From the NCBI GenBank assembly GCA_015680635.1, contig JAABOA010000692.1:1-12283 (forward strand): a stretch of DNA of 12,283 bases, read 5' to 3'. Shown in pieces: positions 1 to 9,295 of this stretch (the first letter of the stretch is position 1; every line of letters begins with the position of its first letter). A model generated the notes under the pieces. The model was not told the DNA's origin. It searched no databases and was given only the letters and a program-made list of their open reading frames with translations. This DNA comes from Lunasporangiospora selenospora (lineage: Eukaryota; Mortierellomycota; Mortierellomycetes; Mortierellales; Mortierellaceae). Made by a program: the position numbers and the translations under genes.

Positions 1-2547
1 AAAAAGAAGGTTAACGGGCAGCCCAGGACTGAATGGCGGGGATATTGAGCACCCATTCAATCGCGTGCGGGTGTGCTTCCTTATCTTACCAGTTTAGAGT
101 AGCAGCGGGCGATTCATTCAGACCGTCCACCCGTCCACCCGACGTGCCGCGCAGGCCGTCGACAAAATAGACGCAGAGGCAACAAACCCACAGACACCAG
201 GAGACACGATAAGCAGCGTGCTAGTCGACAGTCAAGTACAATGCTGTTAGTACTCTTTGAATTCATTCATTCTACACGAAGCATGATCGGAAGCGTGTGG
301 AGGAGGGAGGCGCTCCAACGGGCCACACTAACCCTGTGTAGTCTAGTTGTTGCCTCTCCGTTGCACCCACTCTCCATTCCTCCTTCGCCAGAAGACAATG
401 GCTGCACGAAACGGTCCTCCTCCCCCTCTCTCATCAACACTATTGTCGCACACCACATAAGCTGCAGGGCCCTGCCGGTTTCTCCTCTCCTTTCTGCAAA
501 TACTTGCCTTCCTCGTCCCATTGACCACAACACCTCTGTATCCCATAGTTTCCTCTGCGCGATTGCCTGCCCGTACTATTTCGACAGGGTTCCGACCCCT
601 GCCACAGTCCACCCGGAACGGAAGGCCCTTGAATCAAAGTGTTCCCCAGTCTTGGCAGCGAATCGCATCGCGGCCCTGGCCAACAAATGCACTGGTATCT
701 TCTCACTATCGCTAAATCACCTTCGTGTTTTCCTTAGTTATCGTGAAGCGTAGAGACCCGCGTCCTATGACAGCCCCCACCACACCTTTTTCTTTTCCTC
801 TTTCTTCCTACTCTCGGTGGCTGCCACATGGAGAATAAACATGGTCGCCTCACACTTCTGTTTTAACTTCTTACTGGTCATTCCGATGATATTGTTGACA
901 AGATTGCTCCCATACACAGTCTTCCGATGACCTCAGACGCTCAAACGGCTTGTTTTGTATAGACCATGTTATCCAGGGGGGGTAACATTGGCAGTAGAAA
1001 CAAAGGACCGACACGAAACACCTTTGGCTCGCCTTCCACTCTCCCTCGACATGGAGCAAAGAGTTCCAGATTGGACTTCCAAAGGGATATCGAGACCAAG
1101 GGGGCGAGCCATTGTCTTCATGTGCGCAGGCGAACAATCTTGAGCCTCGAACCTTCAACTCTCTTTCCCAGCACCTTATACTCATACCGTTTTTCTTCCA
1201 GAGAGTCGTGTAAACTGCCCGTTTTCTTTAGTACTGCGAAACCCAAATGGCAAGATTGGGGGAGGCAGGGGCAGAGAAGGGGAAGGGGAGGCAATGTAGA
1301 GGTGGACATTGATTCCTAGATTTTCCTAACCTTTGTGGCTCACCTTTTCCTGTCCATTTTAAATCATTGCTCATGCACCAGCCATTGCCTCTCCCTCTTC
1401 GCGCAATAATCGAACAGAAAGATGGGGACACCTCCATTCAACAAGACTCACCTACGTTTGGATAAGACCCCAAGCGGGGATCCTATTCCGTGGACTCTGG
1501 TCAATGCGCCATGAGGACTGCTGCCTCTTTCCTATTTCTTCCCCACACCTCTCTTCCTATTCGCCCATGGTCCAATCAACCATGGCCCTCACCTAATCCT
1601 TCTCACACTAGTTCCCCAGATTATCACCCTCTCCTCGGATTCGGACTTTAATTCCTTCACTTATCAATCCATATCCTTCTGCATCCTGCACGCATCCTTC
1701 ATTCATGTTCTCTTGCACATGTGCTGCAATCGGATTGCGGGCAGGGTGTGTGGGTATGAAGGAGAGAAGTAGGTCAATTTAGAGGTGCTTGAGCTTCAGG
1801 CCTGTAGCTTTTCCACCCGCACACGCCCGAGAGGTGCTGCTCCATCGATCTGAAAGCCTTGAACTACGCCTCCAAGAGCCAAAGCAATCGTGCGCTGTAA
1901 TGTACACATTAAACGGATTATTTACAACGAGTTTGATAACAATGAGCATGGCTGACATTTCATCAAACACAGACATGTAAACATTTACAGCAACTCGCAT
2001 ACAACAACACTGGTTGAGTCTCATTACAGAAAAACATCAAAGACAACAAAATTTTTGATCTCTCCTTAATGTTGTTTACTTTGGACACGTACAACACACT
2101 GCACCAATACCCGCCTTTGTAGACAAGAACAATAGGCAATCCAGCACAGCAGTTTGAGGGAAGGGCCCAATTCATCAACAGCAGCATAGCCATTGTGGCC
2201 AGCCTTGGGTGAATCTCTCAGCTATTGGGACAATTCTGTAGACTTGTACCAGATCCAAGATCTTTAGCCTTTTCTTGAAAGGAAACGCGTCCTTCATTTT
2301 CTTCAGGGGTGCAGTTTACTCACCGCGAATCGCAGTTTCCGTTATCTCGACACACCACCCCTGTCCTCGTTCCTCCGCCCATTCTCTCTCCTTTCATTTC
2401 GCACTCCAGCTCTCGGGCAACCCACCCTTTTGCCCTTGATAGACCCTCGTGCCGGGCTGAGATCCAATTCTCCACTTCTTTGTCCCCTCTCTTCAAGAGG
2501 AAGCCTCCGGACCACACTCCTTTGTTCTTCGCCCACCCCTGAGCCGT
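1..2547. other. No supportable gene; pyrimidine-rich gene-poor DNA
   Basis: The longest ATG frames (241-753, 966-1319) have irregular composition, no domain motif and no splice-bounded continuation. Short C/T-rich stretches recur (about 350-500, 780-830, 1520-1700, 2300-2530). The first 97 bases are open in one plus frame, but too short to call the end of a gene lying to the left. A G-quadruplex motif is listed separately. Confidence 0.5.
1258..1288 (+). other. Putative G-quadruplex motif
   Basis: Four G runs (G5 at 1258-1262, then G4 at 1268-1271, 1279-1282 and 1285-1288) are separated by loops of 5, 7 and 2 nt. This satisfies the classical quadruplex rule with runs of at least four. The sequence is seen directly; folding in vivo is not shown. 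Confidence 0.65.
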
Positions 2548-2963
2548 ATGCCCAAGCCCTTCACAATCTCAGCAAAAAGAGGAGGGGAGAAATTCCAGAG
2601 CCGCAAGACACCATATGAACTCCTACAGCGAATAGGATTTGACCACTCTTCCGAACTTCTCCAGGCACTTCCGATGGCATTTTTTTCTCTGGCTTGACTT
2701 GCAGAGCAATGCAAAGGCCCCTTACTGTTTGTGTTCAAGAGCTGCTGGCTGACATATGCTCAGGTAAATCAGGCAGGGTGAGAGCAGAATACAAATCTCG
2801 TCAGGCTTTTGGCTCTCTCCCCCGCATTTTTTGTGCGAAATTCCCCTCTCTTTCCACCCTTCCCAACTTGGCCGCTTTGATCAACCGTGCTCGTTTCACG
2901 GGCAGAAAAAAAAAAGAGAAAAAAAATACAAAGATCCTGACGCCCACCTGCAAAAAACAATGA
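2548..2963 (+). other. Possible unrecognised small gene or exons, frame-shifted
   Basis: A 49-codon frame starts at ATG 2548 (MPKPFTISAKRGGEKF...) and ends in TGA at 2695-2697. It looks more protein-like than its surroundings. A second plus frame covers 2694-2963 and includes MQRPLTVCVQELLADICSG. The switch between frames lies next to a T7 run, so a homopolymer error or -1 shift would fuse them. Alternatively 2705-2763 could be an exon, since it is bounded by a TTGCAG acceptor and a CAG/GTAAAT donor. I recognise no family and it may be chance. Confidence 0.2.
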
Positions 2964-3230
2964 GGAGGGATTAGACTGCATGACCTACGGAAAGTTCGCC
3001 TGGTCACTGTCCTCGGTCTCTTCTGGACTTGCCGTATTCCGCCTGGCCGGTAGCAGATCCCACACGATGTTTCTGCTTCCTTCCGTGTCAAGTCTACGTC
3101 TTCCACTTTGCCCGTACTCGTTGGGACATACACTTGATTATCCGTGGACACACTCCGCGCGTACCATGACATATGTATGCTTGAGTACACCCTTCTATCC
3201 TTGGCAATTACAAATATATATATATTGTGA

Positions 3231-3539
3231 CGGAGCGAAGAATTGATAGATATTCAAGTACTCCGGGGCTATTCGTCCCTTTCCCAATTCACTGGATATC
3301 TTGTCCGCAGGGAAACGTGGAGTCGAGAGATATACAGGACAATGTACTCGGTTCTTGAATGTTACCGTGCCTCAGCTGCACACTTACAACATGGGGCCGA
3401 TAATTTTCTGTCTTGTCTACAAAAAAAAGTGGAGACGGAAGTGTCCATTGCGATATCAAACCCCACACTCAAATCCTTCTTCGGAGTGGTGAGATTACAA
3501 AGGGAAAGAGACGAGGAGGAAAATGGGAATGAGAGCTGA
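3231..3539 (+). other. Open frame with protein-like composition, no recognised family
   Basis: The frame is open for about 100 codons from just after a TGA at 3228-3230 to a TGA at 3537-3539. Its first ATG is at about 3342. Composition is balanced, with aromatic, acidic and basic residues, and the C-terminus is acidic. It is preceded by an ATATATATATAT tract (about 3213-3225). It could be an exon without its partners or a chance frame. Confidence 0.15.
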
Positions 3540-4151
3540 TCCATCAAGGAACCTTACCAAGACTAGACGAGTTATGGATGCGGAGAAGTCAGGATCCCTT
3601 CCTCTCTCCCCTCTCTTTACCCAATCGTGACAGGACGCGATACAAACAGATGTTGCGAATCCTCTCTCGTTCTATCTATTTCTGCCCCTCTTTCCCCACG
3701 TTTTCTCAGCCAAACGATTTGTTTATTGGTCGTAAATATGAGTCTATCATCCAGTCTCAACGGCCGAATCCTTTTCGACCAAAGTTGCCCATATTTTTAT
3801 TTTATTTTATCGACATGCAACAACTTCCCCTCTTTTTTTCTTTTCTCAAAAAAGAGAAAACGCGGGGCTGAGTTTCAACCATCATTGACATTGCTCGAGT
3901 TGAAAAAGAGTAGAAAGGGCAAGAAAAAAGGTTGTTGAGAGAACCTTAATGACCCCACTCTACTCTTGCGAATGAGAGACTCGCCTGGGCAGGACTTCCC
4001 CGCTTGCCCCACGGGCTTTCTTGCCTTTCTTGCCTTTCTCTCACATTTTGTCTCGCTCTTTTTTTTTACTCTTTGTGGTTTCTGCCCACGAGTGTACGTG
4101 CCACATTGACCTGAAGGCTCGTCCCGGGATAATCCTTGTGCATACTTGAGC
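3540..4151. other. No supportable gene; T/C-rich tracts
   Basis: The stretch is dominated by pyrimidine runs and TTTTATTTTATTTTAT-like sequence (about 3790-3810). It has one short inverted repeat (listed) and about 2.7 copies of the 9-mer TTTCTTGCC near 4020-4045. The overlapping minus frame of 187 codons (3875-4438) is rich in Ser, Lys and Phe from these tracts and has no motif. Confidence 0.45.
3841..3860. repeat. Perfect 7-bp inverted repeat with A6 loop
   Basis: TTTTCTC and GAGAAAA flank AAAAAA exactly. In RNA this would be a weak AU-rich hairpin. No adjacent gene end gives it a role. Confidence 0.5.
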
Positions 4152-4529
4152 ATGGAGGACTCCGGAACAAGATCTTCTCCTATACAGTTGGATGTTCCCC
4201 CTCCTTCCGATGGTACGACAGCAGGAAAAATTAGGAGCAAAGAAAGAACTCGGAAGGAACCAGCAGAGAGGAGGGCGCTTTCGGAAACTCTCGCAAGAAG
4301 GAAGGATCGCAAGGAAGAGGAAGAAGGTGAAGAGGATGGGGCTGCCTCGTGCCAAAGTGCTATTCTTTCAACCCCGCACGGGTCTAGTGTGAGAGGAGAG
4401 TCTGTTCTCGCTTCGCCCATCCTTTGGAGACAGATCACGTTTCCTCACGCTGGACTCGGTTTGGTTCTCTGCTCTCCTATTTATTTGTGTGCGCCTAATT
4501 CGGATCTTAAGCTCCACTGGTCGACTTGA
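4152..4529 (+). other. Open frame of 125 codons, doubtful
   Basis: An ATG-initiated frame begins MEDSGTRSSPIQLD. It has a Lys/Arg/Glu-rich centre (about residues 28-66, running into EEEEGEED) and then loses protein-like character. No domain is recognised. A minus-strand frame of similar length overlaps it, which argues for chance openness in a purine-rich stretch. Confidence 0.15.
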
Positions 4530-4635
4530 GCTTTGCGGCACAAGACCTCTCTGAACCCACATTTTTTCTCCCTCTATCTCTTGCTCTGTTACCGTGGACC
4601 AGTGTGGCTACAACTGAGCAGACATGCGAGATTCC

Positions 4636-4685
4636 CTGGCGCTTCCTGGCGCTTCCTGGCGCTTCCTGGCGCTTCCTGGCGCTTC
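4636..4685. repeat. Exact 10-bp minisatellite, five copies
   Basis: CTGGCGCTTC is repeated five times without a mismatch. Because 10 is not a multiple of 3, all three plus frames read the same residues (LALPGASWRF cycled), so several overlapping frames stay open here for trivial reasons. Identity between copies suggests recent expansion. Confidence 0.95.
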
Positions 4686-5954
4686 TACATTCATTCTGGA
4701 CCACGGTTCAGATCTTGCCCAGAAGAAAAAAAAGAGAAAGACGAACATATATTCTTCTTTCTCGTCATTGAACCCGCGATTGACTCTAGGACAGCAATGG
4801 GTTCACACAATTGCCATATTAAGAGGAGAAAACGGGGGATGAGGGACGTTATGATGGATATCGGAAAGACTTTTTTTTCTTCCTCTGGTATTACAGGTAT
4901 CGCGTCAGGGCTGGGTTGCTTGCAATCATCCCATTACAACCACCCTATTGGTTCGGCAGAATGCTTAAATAGTTTTTTATTACCATTGTTATTCGCAATT
5001 ATTCTCTTGAATGGCCTGTAAAAATTATGTGTATGAGAGAAAAGTGATGTATGCGGGTCAAAGGAGAGCACTGCAGTGTCAATGAAACGAGGCAATTGAC
5101 AAAAGTAAAAGAAAAAGGCAAAAGAGCCATTCATCCACAAACGGGTGAGGGAGTTGGGAGATTGAGTCTGAATGAGTGCGTACGGAAACTTGCGCGAGCC
5201 CTCCGAGAACGCGCGCTCCCCCCCCCTCTTCCTCTCCTCCTTTGATCTGCGAGCATATCGACCAGGAGCGGAACCATTGAGCCAAAATAAACTAACTTGG
5301 CCAAGAACCTTCCTTTCAATCTTTTTCTTCCACTTTCCTTTTTTGTTGTTGATTGTCGATGTGACAGAGGACGGACACACCTTTCAAATCAAAGTTACTT
5401 CCATCTCTTTGAATTATTGACAATATCCGGGTGCTCTTCTTTTTCTTCTTTTAAAGATACGGAAGGCATTGCACCGAGTCAAGTCCATTCAAGCTCGCAC
5501 TGTAGAGTGGCAGTTAAAGCTTCTCCTCTCGCTCTTTTTTTTTTCGAGCGGGTGTAGCAGGAACGCGCAACCTTTTAATCTTTACCTGACTTTGAAAAAA
5601 AAATATCATGATAATCAACTTGTTCGATTCAATAGATAGGAGAGGCTCCTTACTGCGGGCTTTCGACCATAGACTGTACCACCTTTGCCCACTGCTGCCT
5701 CTTCCTCTCCATTTATCCTTTCTTCCTTTTTAGACCACTCCCAACATTCCCCTAGATTAAGAGAACTCGATAATCTTCAGTGGAGTGCCAGTATGAGACT
5801 GAAGAGTATGTTGCGGTAGCATCATCACCACCTTGACAGTAGGTCCTTTCTACACCAGATAATATCATCTTAGATTGATTACAATGCAGAAGGGGCAGAG
5901 TTGGACTAAAACAATGGGAGCATGATAGATCAAGAGTTCTCTGAGGCGAAAAAA

Positions 5955-5965
5955 CCCCCCCCCCC
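5955..5965. repeat. Poly(C) run of 11 after an A6 run
   Basis: AAAAAA is followed by eleven C. It is a homopolymer likely to vary in length between isolates and to cause sequencing errors. No function is evident. Confidence 0.85.
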
Positions 5966-6261
5966 ACCTTTCTTCTCCTGATGTCAACTTGATGCATGCT
6001 TGTGCGCGTGGGCTAATCAACGCATTTGCAGGAGAATTCATAAAGAGTACTTTTGCTTTGCATCATTGCATAAGGGGGTCATGCAGCCAAGGATCCTATA
6101 TTCTATGAGAGTGGATTTATATTGCAGAGCTAGGCTGAATATCTGTACGAGGAAAATACAATAAAATATAGTAAAAAAATCGATCGAGCATGATTCGGAT
6201 GAGAATTAAAAAATCATTGATTATGCTATTCTCATTTGCTATATGATATCGACTCTATTTT

Positions 6262-6276
6262 TTTATTTTTTTTATT
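6262..6276 (-). terminator. Candidate poly(A) signals of the reductase gene
   Basis: Two minus-strand AATAAA hexamers (TTTATT on the plus strand at 6262-6267 and 6271-6276) lie 32 to 46 nt beyond the stop codon at 6308, in a strongly A-rich 3' flank. Position and sequence fit fungal 3'-end formation. The flank is AT-rich enough that chance occurrence is possible. Confidence 0.55.
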
Positions 6277-6307
6277 TTTTTAGTAGCTTCAATCTTTATC
6301 AAACGCA

Positions 6308-7639
6308 TTAGTCGTCTTTCTTCTTGTCACGTCCAAGCGTCGACGCTACAGTTGCTGCTTCTTGGATGGTTCTAGCAAGCGTTGAACGAATCTTTCCGTC
6401 CTCCATTGTCAGCAATCCAGCAATTGTGCATCCTCCTGGTGTAGTGACCGAATCCTTGATTGCTGCAGGGTGCGCGCCTGTTGTAAGAACCATTCTTGCT
6501 GCTCCTTGAAGGACTAGTTAAGGAGAAAACCAATGAAGAAAAAAAAAGATAGGGGGAGTGAGGAAAAGAGAAGCAAGTTATCTTTGCCCTTTTCTGAGGC
6601 AAAGAAAGTAATTCTTGGGCTATTTACCTTGGGCAGCCAGTTCTGTGGCCACTTCACGAGGAAGTCCCATCATAACACCGCCATCAGCAAGAGCTTCCAA
6701 CATTACGCTATATAAAGGTTGACAGTTATGTTTCTCTGTTAGAAAAAAAATTGAACAATTGTTTATCAATAGGGTTGGCAAGAGAGACGTCCTTATTTGA
6801 GGTTCACACTTACCAAGCAAACGCAGGTCCACTGCCTGCCAATGCTGTCACAGCATCCAAATGCTTCTCCTCCAGGACCCTGCACCGACCTAGGGTCGAA
6901 AAGATGTTGGTAGCAAACTCCGTGGATCGGTCATCGGCGCTGGGCGAGCTAGAGATGATAGTCATGCCTTCTCTGATCTATTGCGTGAAGTATATTTTTC
7001 TAGGTCAAAATCCAGGGTTTTCTCGCCCACAGTTCTATTCGTTTCCTGAAAAGAGTTTCTACTAACTTTGCAGGGAGTGTTGGGCATGGCACGGATGATG
7101 GTCGTGGTTGGAGTAGTCCATGTCTGTAGCTGGTCGATTGTCACACCGGCACAGATACTGATGAGCAACTTTCCACGCAACGCCTCCTGAATGCCCGGAC
7201 TAGAAAGCACTGCCTTGGCCACTTGAGGCTTTGTGCTATATTTTTTGAATCAAGAATATCCCATTAATATGGTGCATTGAAGAGCTGGAGAGAGCAAGGA
7301 AGGATAGGCTACTCTCGAGAGCACGCTCTTTCTGCATAATTCAGTCCAACAGAAAGGAATCAACCGAATCAAAAACGCGTACCAGAGGAGAATGACATCA
7401 GCCTCCGACACTCCCTTGACATTTCCTGAAGATCCATGCAGGACCTTGATGTCGTCTCCGAAATTCGCCTTGAGCTTTTCGGCAGATGACTGATGGTGGA
7501 CACAGGCAGTGAACCCTCCTGGCTGCAGTTCATTAGCGGAGGAGGCCTCGGCCATCGAGTCCAACGTTCCTCGAATGATGGCAATACCCATGGTGCCGCA
7601 TCCGAGCACACAGATCGTGGGGTTAATTCCGAGAGTCAT
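6308..7639 (-). CDS. PRO3: Pyrroline-5-carboxylate reductase, five exons
   Basis: The product reduces 1-pyrroline-5-carboxylate to L-proline with NAD(P)H, the last step of proline synthesis. My exon model on the minus strand is 7639-7383, 7235-7067, 6977-6814, 6707-6628 and 6513-6308, with GT...AG introns of 147, 89, 106 and 114 nt. The joined frame is 876 nt and encodes 291 aa, normal for the family. The Rossmann dinucleotide loop GCGTMG lies at residues 13-18. CTKPQ (86-90) spans the first splice site, which supports that junction. AMPNTPC is at 135-141, the AGSGPAF stretch at 189-195, and the family signature DSVTTPGGCTIAGLL at 244-258. The ATG follows an A-rich leader, and no signal or targeting peptide is evident, so the protein is probably cytosolic. 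The C-terminus ends in a charged KKKDD tail. The stop codon of the PAP2 phosphatase gene lies 166 bp upstream on the same strand. The identification is firm; splice sites are inferred from frame and conservation. Confidence 0.96.
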
Positions 7640-7805
7640 TCTTCTTTTTTTTATTGTGTTTGAGGATATGGTTCAAGTCGTGGGAGAAAAGCAAAAAGGT
7701 TTGGGCAAAAAAAAGGGCAAAAAGCCTTTTCGAGCTCACTCTACTCAAGTCTAATCATTCTGACTCGTGTTGCATACACCAGTCACGTTCACGCTAATAT
7801 GAGTG
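7640..7805 (-). promoter_or_regulatory. Short tandem intergenic region: phosphatase 3' end and reductase promoter
   Basis: Only 166 bp separate the phosphatase stop codon from the reductase ATG on the same strand. This space must hold the 3' end of one transcript and the promoter and leader of the other. On the minus strand it has T-rich stretches (about 7690-7730) and an A-rich leader just before the ATG. I see no clear TATA box. Confidence 0.5.
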
Positions 7806-9295
7806 TTATAATCGAAGGTAGCGTCCAAGCTCCTCGTCCTGACGAAGGTACATTCGCCCACCTGCACGTCCAAGAGCAATTGCTTGATCGAGATCAAGAT
7901 GTTTCCACATTTTGCGTACCTGAATCACTCCATATCTATCCATCCACTGCCAATGTTTGATCATGTCCTCGACTTTCCAGCTCCAGATTGCGAACCAGAC
8001 CATTCCATAGATCGTACCAACCGCCGCACCAACCAAAACTTGACAGACAGTGTGACGACCCAACCGAACACGAGACCAAACGACTGACCAAGCGTACAAC
8101 TGCAAGAGCAGGATCAAGAACCATTGTCCTGCAGAGCCCTCTGGTTCCATAAGCACAAGTTGCAATGAAATGTAGCTGACAAAGAATGCAACCAGTTGGG
8201 CATGGCTGCTGGGCATTCCATAGTCCTTGCGAGAGTAGAATTTACGCCGCCATTGCCGTCGAAGTCGCTGTTGCTCCAGTCTGGCCTTGGGCTCATTGGT
8301 AGCGTCCATCTGTTCTTTTTGAAGTGTGGTCGTTGGGGCCAAAGAAAGTGTTGGAGAGTCGGTATTGGAGAGAGAATCTACTACCATCTCGTGCAAGCTG
8401 TCAGTTATCGACGAAGACGAGTTCATCTCGGGCTCTGTGTCGCGTGAGCTTTTCCCCCTGACCTGTTGCCTATCAGAAGTGGAAGAAGATGAGGAGGAGG
8501 AGGCGGAGGGAGAGGAAGGGGAGGAAGATGAAGAGGAGGCGGGAGATGAAGAAGCTGGTGCTGTCCCTGAGAGACCTTGTGTTTCCAGAATCTCATCCAT
8601 TTCAAATGTAGATGTCGGCTCATCTTTCTCTGGCCTTGGCTGTCGAATGGTATGTTTAAGGCACTTTGCTATACAAGTCGTTGTACAAGTTTGGAGAAAG
8701 CTTGATCAATCTGGGGGTTCAAGATTCCAGACAAACGCACACAACCCACACACGAGCACAAAAACAGGGATGTGTCCGGCGGGATAAATCTTATGCAACT
8801 ATGCAACTCCCCTTGTTATTGTTCACGCACACCCTCTTTTGCGCACAACACTCGCACACTCGTACACATTGGTCAGGATCAAAAGATGCAGGAATCCCAG
8901 AACTGTGGTAATGTGGTCACTCCCCCCAATTTCGATTAGAGTAGGGATTCAAAGTGGAGAAACTTACCAAGGACAGCACATGATAGAGCTCCTGTGCCAA
9001 AGAAGAGGCAGTGGAGCGTGCGAAGATATATGATAGTAATAAAAGTACAAGTCGAGACGATGTACCTCGTCCTCTCAAAAGAAGGCGACCGAGAGAATGA
9101 CATTGACTGGTACAAGGATACTGAGAGGGCTCCGAGTATTGACCATGACTGCTGTTGTGGGTACTGTTCCAGTTCCTGGGGCTGGCGCTCTTGCTGTTGT
9201 TGCTGTTGTGGTCGCCGATCTCGTTCCATTGAAAGATTGTATGAATGTTGAGAAGAGGCTGGCGCTGAGAGACGCTGACCGGGCAATGGCTGCAT
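7806..9295 (-). CDS. PAP2-superfamily membrane lipid phosphatase, dolichyldiphosphatase-like, two exons
   Basis: The model is exon 1 at 9295-8968 and exon 2 at 8668-7806, separated by a 299-nt GTAAGT...TAG intron; the product is 396 aa. The splice joins AVL to AKCLK in frame and completes PAP2 motif 1, K114-x6-R121-P122. Motif 2 is PSSH (262-265) inside YGMPSSHAQ, a context typical of dolichyldiphosphatases and related lipid phosphatases. Motif 3 is S308-R309-x5-H315. Hydrophobic segments lie near 78-91, 95-113, 266-283, 293-307 and 319-338, so it is a multipass membrane protein, probably of the ER. The likely substrate is dolichyl diphosphate or another lipid phosphate; substrate is inference. 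Residues 29-49 are Gln-rich. About 140 residues, Ser/Pro-rich at first, separate motifs 1 and 2, where human DOLPP1 has roughly 15. The start is uncertain: the frame stays open to an upstream ATG at 9568 through a pyrimidine-rich stretch that I read as leader. A TTTAG acceptor-like site near 9383 and a GTGAGA donor at 9598 could mark a leader intron. Confidence 0.86.
8481..8554. repeat. Almost pure purine tract inside the phosphatase gene
   Basis: On the plus strand this stretch is nearly all G and A, built from GAG/GAA/GAT-like triplets. Read on the coding strand it encodes Ser, Pro and Ala at residues about 148-172, part of the low-complexity linker between catalytic motifs 1 and 2. It looks like trinucleotide expansion. 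Confidence 0.75.

Larger units (their letters stand above)
4686..6307. other. No supportable gene; 3' flank of the reductase gene
   Basis: No frame here has family motifs or consistent composition. Runs include C9 at 5218-5226 and C11 at 5955-5965. The last 200 bp are strongly AT-rich and contain the reductase poly(A) signals. No gene sits between the minisatellite and the reductase. Confidence 0.5.

Noticed and set aside
281-295. 15-nt match (AGCATGATCGGAAGC) shared with about 9733-9748
   Set aside because: The match does not extend into the flanks, and a 15-mer match by chance in 12 kb on two strands is not rare enough to call a dispersed repeat.
241-753. 170-codon plus-strand ATG frame
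   Set aside because: Composition follows pyrimidine-rich DNA (Ser, Pro, Leu, Cys). There are no motifs, and several other frames are open over the same bases.
871-1319. Overlapping minus (104 codons) and plus (117 codons) frames
   Set aside because: Both are open over the same DNA, with no domain features; this is consistent with chance.
3875-4438. 187-codon minus-strand frame
   Set aside because: It consists of Ser-, Lys- and Phe-rich stretches dictated by purine/pyrimidine tracts. It has no recognisable domain and is antisense to another open frame.
4526-5021. Plus-strand frames spanning the minisatellite
   Set aside because: They stay open because the 10-bp repeat lacks stops in every frame; the flanking translation is not protein-like.
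8326-8787. 153-codon plus-strand frame with a Glu-rich run
   Set aside because: It is the antisense shadow of the phosphatase's Ser-rich linker, whose coding strand shows catalytic motifs on both sides.
8995-9068. Possible second intron in phosphatase exon 1 (a GTACAT donor near 9068 to a CACAG acceptor near 8995)
   Set aside because: Removing about 74 nt would put motif 1 out of frame with the upstream exon and delete a good membrane segment.
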